From Streptococcus oralis (GTDB taxonomy: Bacteria; Bacillota; Bacilli; Lactobacillales; Streptococcaceae): 64,000 bases of DNA. Both the position numbers and the translations under genes were made by a program. Below are positions 7,916 through 17,251 of the stretch, piece by piece (positions within the stretch are counted from its first letter, which is position 1; every line of letters starts with the position of its first letter). The stretch spans positions 1,364,001-1,428,000 of the forward strand of contig NZ_CP023507.1 of assembly GCF_002386345.1 (NCBI RefSeq), given 5' to 3'. The notes beneath the pieces were generated by a model. That model was given only the letters and a program-made list of their open reading frames with translations. It did no database searches and had not been told where the DNA came from.

Positions 7916-9577
7916 TTATTTTGCTTCCATCACGACTGGCAAGATTGCCGGGCGACGCTTGGTTTGATCAAAGAGGTACTTGGTCAGATTATCGCGAACC
8001 TTGCCTTTGAGATCTGCCCAGTCAAAGTCATCACCTTGAAGATACTCTTCTACCGTTTGGTTAATCAATTCTGAACTTTCACGGAGAATATCACGGCTCT
8101 TCTTGAGGTAAACAAATCCACGCGTATGAACACGGGCCTTGGCCACAATTTTTTTCTCACGACGGTTGACAGTGATTGCCACGATAAAGATCCCATCCTC
8201 AGACAAGACCTTACGGTCACGAAGGACGACATTTCCAACATCCCCGATGGCATTTCCGTCAATCAAGACATCCCCTGCAGAAACTGCTCCAGCTGGAACA
8301 AAGTCTCCATGTTCATAAGACATGGTCGTTCCCTTTTTAGGGATGAAAATGCGTTCCGGCAACATCCCAACTGCCATGGCAGCCTTGGCATGCGCATCCA
8401 ACTCACGGTACTCCCCTTGGATAGGGAAGAGGTAATTTGGTTGCAAAAGATTGATCATCAACTGCAAATCACGCGCATTCCCGTGTCCGGATACTCGCAA
8501 GCTTTGGGTAATGAGTTTCACCACACCACCAGCTTGGTAGATCATGTTTTCAACACGCGCCATGACGGCTTCTTTGGCGATAGATGGAGTCGTTACGATA
8601 TAAACCAAGTCCCCATCTTTGATTTCCACATAGCGGTGGCGTCCAATGGACATCTTGCGAAGTCCATTAATAGGCTCACCCATACGGCCCGTCTCAAGGA
8701 TAATCAACTCATGGTCTTCAAAACGAGACATTTCTTTTGGTTTAATCAAGAGACTTTCATTAGCTAGAGATAATTTTTTGAGTCGAATCGCAGTGCGGAC
8801 GATATTTTCAATATCAAATCCAGTCAAAACAACTCGGCGACCTGTATCTGCTGCAGCATCAAAAACCTGCTGGATACGAGAGAGGTTGCTGGCAACTGCT
8901 GCAACGATGATACGACCTTCCCAGTCTGCAATGGTCTGGGTAATTTCATCTCCAACTTCACTCTCACTCGCCACCTGGATATTGCTGTCTGCATTGGCTG
9001 AATCACTGAGGAGCGCCAAGACACCATCACGACCGATTTCTGCCAAACGAGCAAAATCCGTCGCATAGGATTCGCTAGCTGTCTGGTCAAACTTGAAGTC
9101 CCCTGTGTAAACAATGCTACCTTCAGCTGTTTTCAGGACTATTCCCAAACTTTCTGGGATGGAGTGGGTTGTACGGAAGAAGGAAACCACAGTCCCTCCA
9201 AAGTCGATCTCCGTATCTTCATCAATCACATGGAAGTCATTGAATTTCTTAACCGTATCATTTCCTTTAACAAAGAGTTTGGCCAACTCAATGGTCAACT
9301 CAGAACCAAACACAGGCACCTTAGCCTCTGCCAAAAGATAAGGCAGGGCACCAATGGCATCCGCATGTCCGTGGGTCAAAAAGACCCCTGCGATACGATT
9401 GCTATTTTCAAAAAGGTAGTCCATATTTGGAATGACGACATCAACCCCTAGTTGTTCATTTTCAGGGTATTTAAGCCCTGCATCCAAAACAAAAATTGAA
9501 TTGTCAATCTCAGCGATGTACATATTTTTCCCATTTTCTCGTACACCACCTAGTGTTGTTAAACTAATATTACTCAT
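7916..9577 (-). CDS. rnjB: ribonuclease J2
   Basis: RNase J2 is a metallo-beta-lactamase / beta-CASP ribonuclease that works with RNase J1 in mRNA decay and 5' processing. The 553-residue length and the metal motif THGHADAIG (His69, His71, Asp73) fit J2. The last residue of the HxHxDH motif is Ala74, the known degenerate feature that separates J2 from J1 and weakens its own activity. The GDFKFD and SDSANAD motifs follow, and the beta-CASP and C-terminal domains are complete. GGAGG lies 4 bp before the ATG. Two TATAAT boxes lie upstream. Confidence 0.92.
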   Translation of the reverse strand: MSNISLTTLGGVRENGKNMYIAEIDNSIFVLDAGLKYPENEQLGVDVVIPNMDYLFENSNRIAGVFLTHGHADAIGALPYLLAEAKVPVFGSELTIELAKLFVKGNDTVKKFNDFHVIDEDTEIDFGGTVVSFFRTTHSIPESLGIVLKTAEGSIVYTGDFKFDQTASESYATDFARLAEIGRDGVLALLSDSANADSNIQVASESEVGDEITQTIADWEGRIIVAAVASNLSRIQQVFDAAADTGRRVVLTGFDIENIVRTAIRLKKLSLANESLLIKPKEMSRFEDHELIILETGRMGEPINGLRKMSIGRHRYVEIKDGDLVYIVTTPSIAKEAVMARVENMIYQAGGVVKLITQSLRVSGHGNARDLQLMINLLQPNYLFPIQGEYRELDAHAKAAMAVGMLPERIFIPKKGTTMSYEHGDFVPAGAVSAGDVLIDGNAIGDVGNVVLRDRKVLSEDGIFIVAITVNRREKKIVAKARVHTRGFVYLKKSRDILRESSELINQTVEEYLQGDDFDWADLKGKVRDNLTKYLFDQTKRRPAILPVVMEAK

Positions 9578-9604
9578 TTTTCCTCCGAAAATTCATTTAT
9601 CTTG

Positions 9605-9680
9605 ATTATAGGGCGAATTTACCCTCTTATTCTAAAAGTTCTAAAACTTTCAGCCGAATCTTTTCCTACCATTATACCAT
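9605..9680 (-). promoter_or_regulatory. two candidate -10 boxes upstream of rnjB
   Basis: On the minus strand TATAAT occurs at 9671-9676, preceded by TG-G as an extended -10, and again at 9605-9610. The distal one is the stronger candidate. Start-to-promoter distances are about 95 and 30 bp. Confidence 0.5.
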
Positions 9681-9689
9681 TTTTTTGAT

Positions 9690-10036
9690 TATTTTCAAAA
9701 CGAAGATCGGTTTTTAACTAGAGATTAGTCACTACTGTGAATCGAATTCTTTTACTTTGACTTCTCTTTTGGAGGCTTCATCGAAGATAATAGAACGATT
9801 GTACCATCAAAAATACGGATTTTCTGAATCAATTTGATTTCAGATACCTTTCTCGAACTCTAAATTTTTCTTTTAGTTCAAAAAACTTGCTTTTACCTCT
9901 CGACTTGAGAACTATTTTCTACAAAGACATGGTTTATCTACATCCAAAAGCGAAAATTTCCTGTTCGCTACAGAATCTAAAAATTTCAGCAATTAGCCAT
10001 TAAGATGGAGGTTAACGATAGGAAATTTCTTCAAAA
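9690..10036. other. gene-free interval between rnjB and the CHAP gene
   Basis: This AT-rich stretch has no open frame with a plausible start and ribosome site on either strand, and no clear repeat. Apart from the rnjB promoter on one side and the CHAP-gene terminator on the other, I see nothing in it. Confidence 0.5.
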
Positions 10037-10039
10037 AGA

Positions 10040-10068
10040 AAAAAGACTTAGAAATTCTAAATCTTTTT
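10040..10068 (-). terminator. intrinsic terminator of the LysM-CHAP gene
   Basis: A hairpin of AAGATTTAG pairing with CTAAGTCTT around a short loop, followed by a T-run on the minus strand, lies just after the stop codon. Confidence 0.6.
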
Positions 10069-10075
10069 ATCATCT

Positions 10076-10723
10076 TTAGTTTGGATAGATATAAGTTACG
10101 TTACCTAAAAATTCATGAGGATTAAAGAAGCCACGATAATTCGCAATCTGCTTTTGACGTCTGTAGTTTGCTTCCAATACCTGGATAGAGTTTTCACTTT
10201 GAACATCTGTTACATAAGCAACGTGTCCATATTCACCACCATCCCAAACGGCGATTGCTCCTACTACTGGAACACTTCCTGTCTTATAACCTTGAGCGCT
10301 CGCGTAGATTGCCCACGTGTTGGCATTTCCCCACCAGTTGCTAGCCCAAGGAGCCAATTCTTTCACACCCCATGTACACTGACCAACAGGATAAGAGTTT
10401 CCATAGTTTGTCGGAGTCTTTTCGACAACATCCTCTGTATCTGATACCACATTCGCAGTGCTAGCTGGAGCACTGTAGGTAGAGCTAGCCTGAGCGGAAC
10501 CACTTACTTCCAATACATCGCCTGGGTGGATAGTGTCAAAGATGGTTTTTCCATTCAAAGCTGCCAACTCATGCGGATCCATGCCGTTTGCAGTTGCAAT
10601 GGCATAAAATGAATCACCGTCTTGGACAACGTAAGAGTTCGCATGAACAGTTTGAGCCCCAACTGTAGCCAAAATAGCGGTAGAAGTCAAACCAAGAGTC
10701 AGTTTCGTAACTGTTTTTTTCAT
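10076..10723 (-). CDS. secreted LysM-CHAP peptidoglycan hydrolase
   Basis: The 215-residue precursor has a signal peptide (MKKTVTKLTL..., cleavage near VHA-NS at 28). One LysM domain at about 30-73 (YVVQDGDSFYAIA...HPGDVLEV) binds peptidoglycan. A Ser/Thr/Ala-rich linker and a C-terminal CHAP domain follow. Cys116 in GQCTWGV, His167 in YGHVAYV and Glu184 are the likely catalytic residues of an amidase or endopeptidase. It should act in the wall during growth or division. The start is the ATG after AAGGGG, not the upstream in-frame codon in the longest frame, because only then is the signal peptide normal. Similar proteins occur in all mitis-group streptococci. Confidence 0.88.
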   Translation of the reverse strand: MKKTVTKLTLGLTSTAILATVGAQTVHANSYVVQDGDSFYAIATANGMDPHELAALNGKTIFDTIHPGDVLEVSGSAQASSTYSAPASTANVVSDTEDVVEKTPTNYGNSYPVGQCTWGVKELAPWASNWWGNANTWAIYASAQGYKTGSVPVVGAIAVWDGGEYGHVAYVTDVQSENSIQVLEANYRRQKQIANYRGFFNPHEFLGNVTYIYPN

Positions 10724-10740
10724 AACTATTTTCCCCTTAT

Positions 10741-10759
10741 ATTTTCTTGATAAGAAAAT
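10741..10759. repeat. 19-bp palindrome in the CHAP-gene leader
   Basis: ATTTTCTT, a 3-bp centre, then AAGAAAAT: a perfect 8-bp-arm palindrome about 20 bp upstream of the start codon. It could be a regulator binding site or a leader hairpin. Confidence 0.5.
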
Positions 10760-10968
10760 CATACTTGATTTACATGTCAGTTCGTTTAGAGTTATATTTT
10801 AGTCATGTTACAAAAATTTATACTTTTACTACATAAGGTTTAAAAGCAGACATCGTATAAAGTGATAGAAGAGAATAAAAAAAATGAATCATTTCCCCAA
10901 CCTTTACATCAGCAAACCATCCAAAAGACTATCCAATCAACCACTCCCACATCAAGCATTTATCCGTC

Positions 10969-11000
10969 AAAAAGAGACCGAGATAGGTCATCTCAGTCCC
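10969..11000 (-). terminator. intrinsic terminator of recJ
   Basis: On the minus strand GACTGAGAT pairs with ATCTCGGTC around a 5-nt loop and is followed by TCTTTTT. It lies about 15 bp after the recJ stop. Confidence 0.75.
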
Positions 11001-11010
11001 TTTCCATCTA

Positions 11011-13227
11011 TTACTCCATTAAAAAATCATAAATTTCTTGAACTGTCCCCAGCGCCATCATTTCTTGGTCTTTAACAATCTGTTTGAGATTTTGGTAAAT
11101 CTGACTTTCACCAATTTCCCTTTTTGGCGCTTCTTTATTGACTGTCATGACACCATCTTTGATCGTAACAAAGCCCAGCTCTTCAAATACTTGGATCATC
11201 TTGACCAGCAAGATTTGTTGGATATTGAGATAAGCCGCCAAATCTTTCAGCTTGTAGCGAATATCAAACTCTGGAAACTGGTAAATGGTCTTGTACAATT
11301 TTGCAAACTGTTCTCTAGTCCCGTAACCTGTCAGATAGTAGGCCTTATCGATGTCATTTTTGAAATAGACAGCAGAGAAATCCTGTTCCTGAAAAATGGC
11401 CTTCAGCAAGGTAATATCTTCAGGAATGGTTTTCACAACCACAGCATCACTGGTCGCTAATTCTGGTAATTCTCCAGCAAAGTCCAAGACTGGAACCCCT
11501 TCTGGCAAGACTGCATTCTTCCCACGAATGTTAAAGAGTTGAACACCCTCCACACGCGCATCCACCATCATCAACTGGAGGGCAGTTTGCCCATTCCATT
11601 GGTTGACAGACAAGGTGACTGCCAATTCTAGATTCTTGGTTTGAGCAAACTCTGTTGCCCATCTACCTTGTCCAAAGGCCACCACTTCAAAACTCGCCTC
11701 ACCCTTGGAAATTTTTAGTTTTAGGTGGACATTTCCTGCTCCCATGGTACGAGCACTTTCGACATGAAAATCCTTGATATAAAAGACAGGTTTCTGATTG
11801 TCCATTCCAAAAGGTGCCAAACGTTCAAAACTTTTAACCGTTTCTAAACTAAGGGTCTCCAAGTCCAACTCTTCATCTAGATTTAACTTGTTCTTGCCAA
11901 CAGCATCTGCACCTTTTTCACGGACATAGTCTTCCAAGACTTGAGATAAATCTGGAAGCTTCTCCACTTCCAGCGTCATTCCAGCTGCACCAGCATGGCC
12001 GCCAAAGGCGATAAAGAGGTCTCGATGGGGATCCAGAGCTTCAAAAATATCGACCGCTTCCACACTACGAGCACTGCCCTTGGCACGATCTTCTTCTATA
12101 CTAAGAACGATGACTGTCTGCCCTAGTTCTTCCAACAAACGACCAGCAACGATACCCAGAACCCCAGGATTCCAGCCTTCCTTGGCCAAAATCTGGACCT
12201 TCTTCTCAGGATCTACCATGGTCTTAGCTTCTTCATAGATTGACTGAACGATCTCCTTACGTTCTTCATTTTTCTGGTGAATCATGAGGGCAATCTCATG
12301 TGCTTCCTCGTCGTCAAACCCAGTCAACAAATCAATAGCTGGATTAGGATCATCTAAACGCCCCAAGGCATTTAAACGAGGGGCAATCTGAAAGCCAACC
12401 GTTTCTTCTGTAACTTCATTCGCAGCAATCCCAGCCATATCCAGCATTTCTTGTAGACCAATACGCTGAGTATGCCCCAGCATTTCCAGACCATATTGAA
12501 CCAAAATACGGTTTTCATCTGTCAAACTCACCATATCTGCAATGGTACCGATAGCAACCAAATCAAGCAATTCCACTTGCACTTCTTCTAAAAGAGCGCA
12601 AGCTAGCTTGAAAGCCACTCCGCATCCGGCCAAATATTTGAAGGGATAATCCGCATCTGGATGCTCAGGGTGAACAATCGCATAGGCATCAGGAAGGGTT
12701 TCCGGCATGGAATGGTGATCGGTCACAATGACATCCACACCCATAGTCTGAGCCAATTCAATGGCTTCGTGACCTGCAACCCCATTATCCACTGTCACAA
12801 TCAAGGAAATTCCCTCTTGCTCGATAAAATATTTATAGACACTGGCATTGGGACCATAGCCATCGGTAAAGCGATTGGGTAGATAAACACGGCACTCAGC
12901 GCCAAGCTGTTCCAAACTTTCCTTAACAATCGAAGCTGAAGTCATTCCATCCGCATCGTAGTCTCCATAGATGAGAATGTTTTCCCCTTCTTCAATGGCC
13001 TGACGAATCCGTTCTACTGCCTTATCCATATCATGGAGCAGATAGGGATCATGTAAGTCCTCTAAAGAAGGTTCTAAAAACTTCTTGAGACTTTCCTCGT
13101 CCTGAATCCCTCTTTCAAATAACAACCGAGCCACTTCAGGACCCAGTCCAGCCTTCTTGGCTATCTTTGTAAAATCCGCATCTTCAACCTGCGGGGCAAA
13201 CTGCCATTCATAAGTAGGAGTTATCAA
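11011..13227 (-). CDS. recJ: single-stranded-DNA-specific exonuclease RecJ
   Basis: RecJ degrades single-stranded DNA 5' to 3' in recombination and repair. The sequence has the DHH motifs YGDYDADG, TVDNG and VTDHHS. A DHHA1 domain with GGHAGAAG follows, then the long C-terminal region of the streptococcal protein. The open frame starts 19 codons further upstream, but that segment contains a TATAAT box. I therefore use the TTG that gives MITPTYEWQF, 738 residues, which is the start used in pneumococcus as I recall. The ribosome site in front of it is weak (AGAGTGGA). Confidence 0.93.
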   Translation of the reverse strand: MITPTYEWQFAPQVEDADFTKIAKKAGLGPEVARLLFERGIQDEESLKKFLEPSLEDLHDPYLLHDMDKAVERIRQAIEEGENILIYGDYDADGMTSASIVKESLEQLGAECRVYLPNRFTDGYGPNASVYKYFIEQEGISLIVTVDNGVAGHEAIELAQTMGVDVIVTDHHSMPETLPDAYAIVHPEHPDADYPFKYLAGCGVAFKLACALLEEVQVELLDLVAIGTIADMVSLTDENRILVQYGLEMLGHTQRIGLQEMLDMAGIAANEVTEETVGFQIAPRLNALGRLDDPNPAIDLLTGFDDEEAHEIALMIHQKNEERKEIVQSIYEEAKTMVDPEKKVQILAKEGWNPGVLGIVAGRLLEELGQTVIVLSIEEDRAKGSARSVEAVDIFEALDPHRDLFIAFGGHAGAAGMTLEVEKLPDLSQVLEDYVREKGADAVGKNKLNLDEELDLETLSLETVKSFERLAPFGMDNQKPVFYIKDFHVESARTMGAGNVHLKLKISKGEASFEVVAFGQGRWATEFAQTKNLELAVTLSVNQWNGQTALQLMMVDARVEGVQLFNIRGKNAVLPEGVPVLDFAGELPELATSDAVVVKTIPEDITLLKAIFQEQDFSAVYFKNDIDKAYYLTGYGTREQFAKLYKTIYQFPEFDIRYKLKDLAAYLNIQQILLVKMIQVFEELGFVTIKDGVMTVNKEAPKREIGESQIYQNLKQIVKDQEMMALGTVQEIYDFLME

Positions 13228-13263
13228 AAAAACATCCACTCTTTCTAAGAATTCTATCGTTTC

Positions 13264-13272
13264 ATTATAACA
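13264..13272 (-). promoter_or_regulatory. extended -10 promoter of recJ
   Basis: TG-T-TATAAT on the minus strand, 37 bp upstream of the proposed TTG start. It shares the intergenic space with the divergent promoter of the amino-acid transporter. Confidence 0.6.
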
Positions 13273-13341
13273 TGATTTAGGCATTTTCTCTATCCAGATT
13301 GCTTTTTTATAACATTTTAGTGAATTTTTTTCAGATATGAT

Positions 13342-13370
13342 TTGACAAGAACACTCTTTTGTTGTAGAAT
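13342..13370 (+). promoter_or_regulatory. sigma-A promoter of the amino-acid ABC operon
   Basis: TTGACA and TAGAAT are separated by exactly 17 bp, and the -10 lies 35 bp before the ATG. An AAGGAG ribosome site follows. Confidence 0.8.
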
Positions 13371-13404
13371 CATGTTATAAAATCTAACACAAAGGAGATC
13401 TCTC

Positions 13405-14163
13405 ATGGCTTTAGTAGAATTTAAAAACGTCGAAAAATATTACGGAGACTACCACGCACTCCGCGACATCAATCTCCGTTTTGAAAAAGGACAAGTTGTT
13501 GTCCTGCTTGGACCTTCCGGCTCTGGAAAGTCCACTCTTATCCGTACGATCAATGGTTTAGAGGCTGTTGACAAAGGAAGTCTCCTGGTCAATGGACACC
13601 AAGTAGCAGGTGCTAGTCAGAAAGATTTAGTTCCTCTTCGTAAGGAAGTCGGCATGGTTTTTCAACATTTTAATCTTTATCCACACAAAACAGTGTTAGA
13701 AAATGTAACACTCGCACCCATAAAAGTTCTAGGAATTGATAAAAAAGAAGCTGAAAAAACAGCCCAAAAATATCTGGAATTTGTAAACATGTGGGACAAG
13801 AAAGATTCCTATCCAGCTATGCTATCTGGTGGGCAAAAACAACGGATTGCCATTGCACGCGGACTCGCTATGCATCCGGAACTCCTCCTCTTTGATGAGC
13901 CAACATCTGCTCTTGATCCTGAGACTATCGGAGATGTTCTAGCAGTTATGCAGAAACTAGCACATGACGGGATGAACATGATTATCGTTACCCACGAAAT
14001 GGGCTTTGCTCGAGAGGTTGCGGACCGCATCATCTTTATGGCAGACGGAGAAGTTTTGGTGGATACGACAGATGTCGATGACTTTTTTGACAATCCAAGC
14101 GAACCTCGTGCCCAGCAATTCCTCAGCAAAATTATCAACCACGAAAGTGACAAAGTCAAATAA
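13405..14163 (+). CDS. polar amino-acid ABC transporter, ATP-binding protein
   Basis: This 252-residue ATPase powers the amino-acid importer encoded by the three following genes. It has Walker A GPSGSGKS (36-43), a Q-loop FQHFN, signature LSGGQ (140-144), Walker B LLLFDE (Asp164-Glu165) and the switch His197. The family is the HisP/GlnQ group. In S. pneumoniae the orthologous operon has been linked to glutamine uptake; that substrate is carried over from there, not read from this sequence. It is the first gene of a four-gene operon and ends 10 bp before the binding-protein gene. Confidence 0.93.
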   Translation: MALVEFKNVEKYYGDYHALRDINLRFEKGQVVVLLGPSGSGKSTLIRTINGLEAVDKGSLLVNGHQVAGASQKDLVPLRKEVGMVFQHFNLYPHKTVLENVTLAPIKVLGIDKKEAEKTAQKYLEFVNMWDKKDSYPAMLSGGQKQRIAIARGLAMHPELLLFDEPTSALDPETIGDVLAVMQKLAHDGMNMIIVTHEMGFAREVADRIIFMADGEVLVDTTDVDDFFDNPSEPRAQQFLSKIINHESDKVK

Positions 14164-14173
14164 GGAGGCGCTT

Positions 14174-14968
14174 ATGAAAAAGAAACTCTTTTTATCAACA
14201 TTATTGATTAGCCTTTTCGGCCTTGCTGCTTCCAAACCAGTACAGGCTGATACTAGTGTCGCAGACATTCAAAAAAGAGGCGAACTAGTTGTCGGTGTCA
14301 AACAAGACGTTCCCAATTTTGGTTACAAAGATCCCAAGACAGGGACTTATTCTGGTATCGAAACGGACCTGGCCAAGATGATTGCAGACGAACTCAAGGT
14401 CAAGGTTCGCTACGTTCCTGTTACCGCTCAAACCCGTGGTCCACTACTAGACAACGAACAGGTCGACATGGATATCGCAACCTTCACCATCACAGATGAA
14501 CGTAAAAAATTATACAACTTCACCAGTCCCTACTATACGGACGCTTCTGGTTTTTTGGTCAATAAATCCGCCAACATCAAAAGCATTGAGGACCTAAACG
14601 GTAAAACCATTGGGGTTGCTCAAGGATCCATCACCCAACGCCTGATTACTGAACTGGGTAAAAAGAAAGGTCTAACCTTTAAATTCGTCGAACTTGGTTC
14701 CTACCCAGAATTGATTACTTCCCTTCACGCTCACCGTATTGATGCCTTTTCCGTGGACCGCTCTATCCTGTCAGGCTACATTAGTAAACGGACAGAACTA
14801 CTAGATGATAGTTTCAAGCCATCTGACTACGGTATCGTCACCAAGAAATCAAATACCGAGCTAAACGACTATCTTGATACCTTGGTCACTAAATGGAGCA
14901 AGGACGGTAGTTTGCAGAAACTTTATGACCGTTACAAGCTCAAACCATCTAGCCATACCGCAGATTAA
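14174..14968 (+). CDS. polar amino-acid ABC transporter, secreted substrate-binding protein
   Basis: The 264-residue protein of solute-binding family 3 captures the amino acid outside the cell for the two permeases downstream. It has a clear signal peptide ending KPVQA-DTS. The typical binding-fold motifs follow, including GVKQDVPNFGY, DMDIATFTIT and the IGVAQGSI hinge. The place where a lipobox would be reads GLAAS, with Ser instead of Cys, so lipid anchoring is not expected. GGAGG 8 bp before the ATG sets the start, which lies inside a longer open frame that overlaps the ATPase gene. Confidence 0.92.
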   Translation: MKKKLFLSTLLISLFGLAASKPVQADTSVADIQKRGELVVGVKQDVPNFGYKDPKTGTYSGIETDLAKMIADELKVKVRYVPVTAQTRGPLLDNEQVDMDIATFTITDERKKLYNFTSPYYTDASGFLVNKSANIKSIEDLNGKTIGVAQGSITQRLITELGKKKGLTFKFVELGSYPELITSLHAHRIDAFSVDRSILSGYISKRTELLDDSFKPSDYGIVTKKSNTELNDYLDTLVTKWSKDGSLQKLYDRYKLKPSSHTAD

Positions 14969-14980
14969 GGAGGACACCCC

Positions 14981-15658
14981 ATGACAGATTTATCATCTTG
15001 GACAGCCTATTTTCAGGATTTTGGACAATTTTTCAATGGTTTCCTCTTCACTCTTGCCCTAGCGATTGGTTCCTTTATCCTCGCCATGGTTTTGGGCATC
15101 TTCTTTGGAGCCATGTCAACAAGCAAACGCCCAGTCTTGCGCGTTTTGGCTCGTATTTTTGTCGAATTTTACCAAAATACTCCCCTCTTGGTGCAGTTTG
15201 TCATTGTCTTTTATGGTTTGCCTCTTATCAGTGAACACACCATCATGATTCCGATTTATTGGACAGCTGTACTCTGCGTGGGACTCTATCACGGCGCCTA
15301 TATCGCTGAGGTTATTCGTTCAGGGATTCAGTCTATTCCTAGCGGTCAAATGGAGGCCGCCTTGTCGCAAGGTTTTACCTATATCAGTGCCATGCGCTTG
15401 ATTATCTTGCCTCAGGCCTTCCGTATCATTCTCCCACCTTTGACCAACCAAATCGTCAACCTCATCAAGAACACCTCTACAGTTGCCATCATCTCTGGAG
15501 TAGACTTGATGTTTGTGACCAAGTCTTGGTCGGCTCTCAACGGAAACTACATCCCAGCCTTTTTAGGTGCCGCTCTTCTCTACTTTGCCCTATGCTTCCC
15601 TGTTGCCCAGTTTGGTCGCAAGATGGAGCAAGCCAACAAAAAAGCCTATTCACTTTAG
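14981..15658 (+). CDS. polar amino-acid ABC transporter, permease 1
   Basis: This 225-residue inner-membrane permease has about five membrane segments and the EAA loop (QMEAALSQGFTYISAM...ILPQAF) that docks on the ATPase. It belongs to the HisM/GlnP family and probably forms a heterodimer with the next gene product, which is 10 bp downstream. The start has GGAGG in front. Confidence 0.92.
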   Translation: MTDLSSWTAYFQDFGQFFNGFLFTLALAIGSFILAMVLGIFFGAMSTSKRPVLRVLARIFVEFYQNTPLLVQFVIVFYGLPLISEHTIMIPIYWTAVLCVGLYHGAYIAEVIRSGIQSIPSGQMEAALSQGFTYISAMRLIILPQAFRIILPPLTNQIVNLIKNTSTVAIISGVDLMFVTKSWSALNGNYIPAFLGAALLYFALCFPVAQFGRKMEQANKKAYSL

Positions 15659-15667
15659 GAGGTTACT

Positions 15668-16327
15668 ATGGAATCTATTTTAGAAGTTTTGACCCCAGAT
15701 AACCTAGTCTTTATCTTTAAAGGATTTGGCTTGACCCTCTACATTTCTCTGATTGCTATCGTCCTCTCGACCCTTATCGGAACAGTACTAGCCGTCATGA
15801 GAAATGGGAAAAATCCTGTCTTACGGATCATCTCCAGCATTTATATCGAGTTTGTACGTAACGTTCCCAACCTCCTCTGGATTTTCACCATCTTTTTGGT
15901 GTTTAAGATGAAGTCTACACCAGCTGGTATTACTGCCTTTACCCTCTTTACCTCAGCAGCCCTGGCTGAGATTATCCGAGGCGGCCTCAATGCCGTGGAC
16001 AAGGGCCAGTACGAAGCAGGAATGTCGCAAGGATTCACCTCTGCGCAAATCCTCTACTACATCATTCTCCCACAAGCGATCCGCAAAATGTTGCCAGCCA
16101 TCATTTCTCAGTTTGTAACCGTGATTAAGGATACCAGCCTTCTCTACTCTGTTATCGCTCTACAAGAACTCTTTGGCGCTAGCCAAATTCTCATGGGCCG
16201 TTATTTCGAACCAGAGCAGGTCTTCAGTCTTTATATCCTGATTGCCTTGATTTACTTTATCTTTAACTTTGCCATTTCTAGCCTGTCTCATAAGCTAGCA
16301 AAACGTTGGCAACAAGCTGCAGAATAA
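15668..16327 (+). CDS. polar amino-acid ABC transporter, permease 2
   Basis: This 219-residue permease is of the same family, with about five membrane segments and an EAA loop (QYEAGMSQGFTSAQ...ILPQAI). It is the last gene of the operon and is followed by an intrinsic terminator. Confidence 0.92.
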   Translation: MESILEVLTPDNLVFIFKGFGLTLYISLIAIVLSTLIGTVLAVMRNGKNPVLRIISSIYIEFVRNVPNLLWIFTIFLVFKMKSTPAGITAFTLFTSAALAEIIRGGLNAVDKGQYEAGMSQGFTSAQILYYIILPQAIRKMLPAIISQFVTVIKDTSLLYSVIALQELFGASQILMGRYFEPEQVFSLYILIALIYFIFNFAISSLSHKLAKRWQQAAE

Positions 16328-16334
16328 AAACGAA

Positions 16335-16366
16335 ATGTGAACTCGAAACAAGGGTTCACATTTTTT
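16335..16366 (+). terminator. intrinsic terminator of the amino-acid ABC operon
   Basis: ATGTGAAC pairs with GTTCACAT around an 11-nt loop and is followed by a run of T. A close relative of this hairpin lies after the next gene. Confidence 0.8.
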
Positions 16367-16456
16367 GCTATAAATGAAAAAGAGCAACTCAATGCTATGC
16401 AAACGTTTTACTTTTTGGTAAAATGACTTTAAAACCATAAAGCAAGGAGAAAAATC

Positions 16457-17239
16457 ATGATCCACGAACTTTGCAAAGAATTCTCTCAACTGGAACAAGT
16501 AGAAGCTATTGCTCTTGGTGGTTCTCGTGCAGGACAAGCCTGCGATCAAAACTCTGATTATGACGTTTATGTCTATCTCAACTCTCCTATTGATGAGGCG
16601 ACTCGTCTAAAAATTTTGAGTAAATACTGCTCCTATATGGAAATTGGAAACCAGTTTTGGGAGTTAGAGGACGACTGTGTACTAAACAACGGTATTGAAA
16701 TCGAGTTGATTTATCGTTCGCTGGAGTCGTTTGAACAAGAATTGAACTCAACCGTTTTTCAGCATCAAGCCCAAAATGCCTATACAACTTGCATGTGGCA
16801 TAATCTACTCCACAGCAAGATTCTATACGACCCGAATGGACACTATGCTTCTCTCCAAAAGACTTACCAGATTCCCTATCCACAGGAACTCAAAAAACAT
16901 ATCATCGAAAGGCAGTTCCTTTTGCTAGACCAAGCCATGCCTGCCTTCTCTCATCAAATAGAAAAAGCTATCAAGCGTCAAGATCTTCTCAGCATGAATC
17001 ATCGTACGAGTGAATTTTTTGCTTCCTACTTTGACTTGTTATTTGCGCTCAATGAGCAAACCCATCCTGGTGAAAAACGAATGTTGGAGTACGCAAAGAC
17101 CCATTGTACACTCCTCCCTAAGCAATTTGAAGAAACTATTCGCAAGTATTTCCAACTACTCTACCAACCGCAACAAGGAGAACAAGCGGTCGTAACCTTG
17201 CAAACTATCCTGAAGGAACTAAAAGCCATTTTGCCATAG
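16457..17239 (+). CDS. nucleotidyltransferase-fold protein (DUF4037-like)
   Basis: The 260-residue protein begins with a polymerase-beta-type nucleotidyltransferase core: GGSRAG at 21-26, then SDYDVYVYL with Asp34 and Asp36 as metal ligands. A helical C-terminal region resembles DUF4037 (HRTSEFFASYFDLLFALNEQTHPG-like stretch). Relatives include antibiotic nucleotidyltransferases and minimal nucleotidyltransferases, but no substrate can be read from the sequence. It is a single-gene unit with GGAG before the ATG and its own terminator, between two homologous terminator hairpins. Confidence 0.8.
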   Translation: MIHELCKEFSQLEQVEAIALGGSRAGQACDQNSDYDVYVYLNSPIDEATRLKILSKYCSYMEIGNQFWELEDDCVLNNGIEIELIYRSLESFEQELNSTVFQHQAQNAYTTCMWHNLLHSKILYDPNGHYASLQKTYQIPYPQELKKHIIERQFLLLDQAMPAFSHQIEKAIKRQDLLSMNHRTSEFFASYFDLLFALNEQTHPGEKRMLEYAKTHCTLLPKQFEETIRKYFQLLYQPQQGEQAVVTLQTILKELKAILP

Positions 17240-17251
17240 ACCAAAAAGAAA

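Noticed and set aside
8126..8767. 213-residue plus-strand frame inside rnjB
   Set aside because: It is antisense to a well conserved RNase J2 gene, with no supporting promoter or ribosome site.
10763..10880. WalR (VicR) box upstream of the CHAP gene
   Set aside because: Only isolated TGTAA-type half sites are present; I found no pair with the required 5-bp spacing.
11228..13284. Upstream ATG of the longest recJ frame as start
   Set aside because: The added codons contain the TATAAT promoter box, so they cannot be in the main mRNA; the internal TTG fits the family start.
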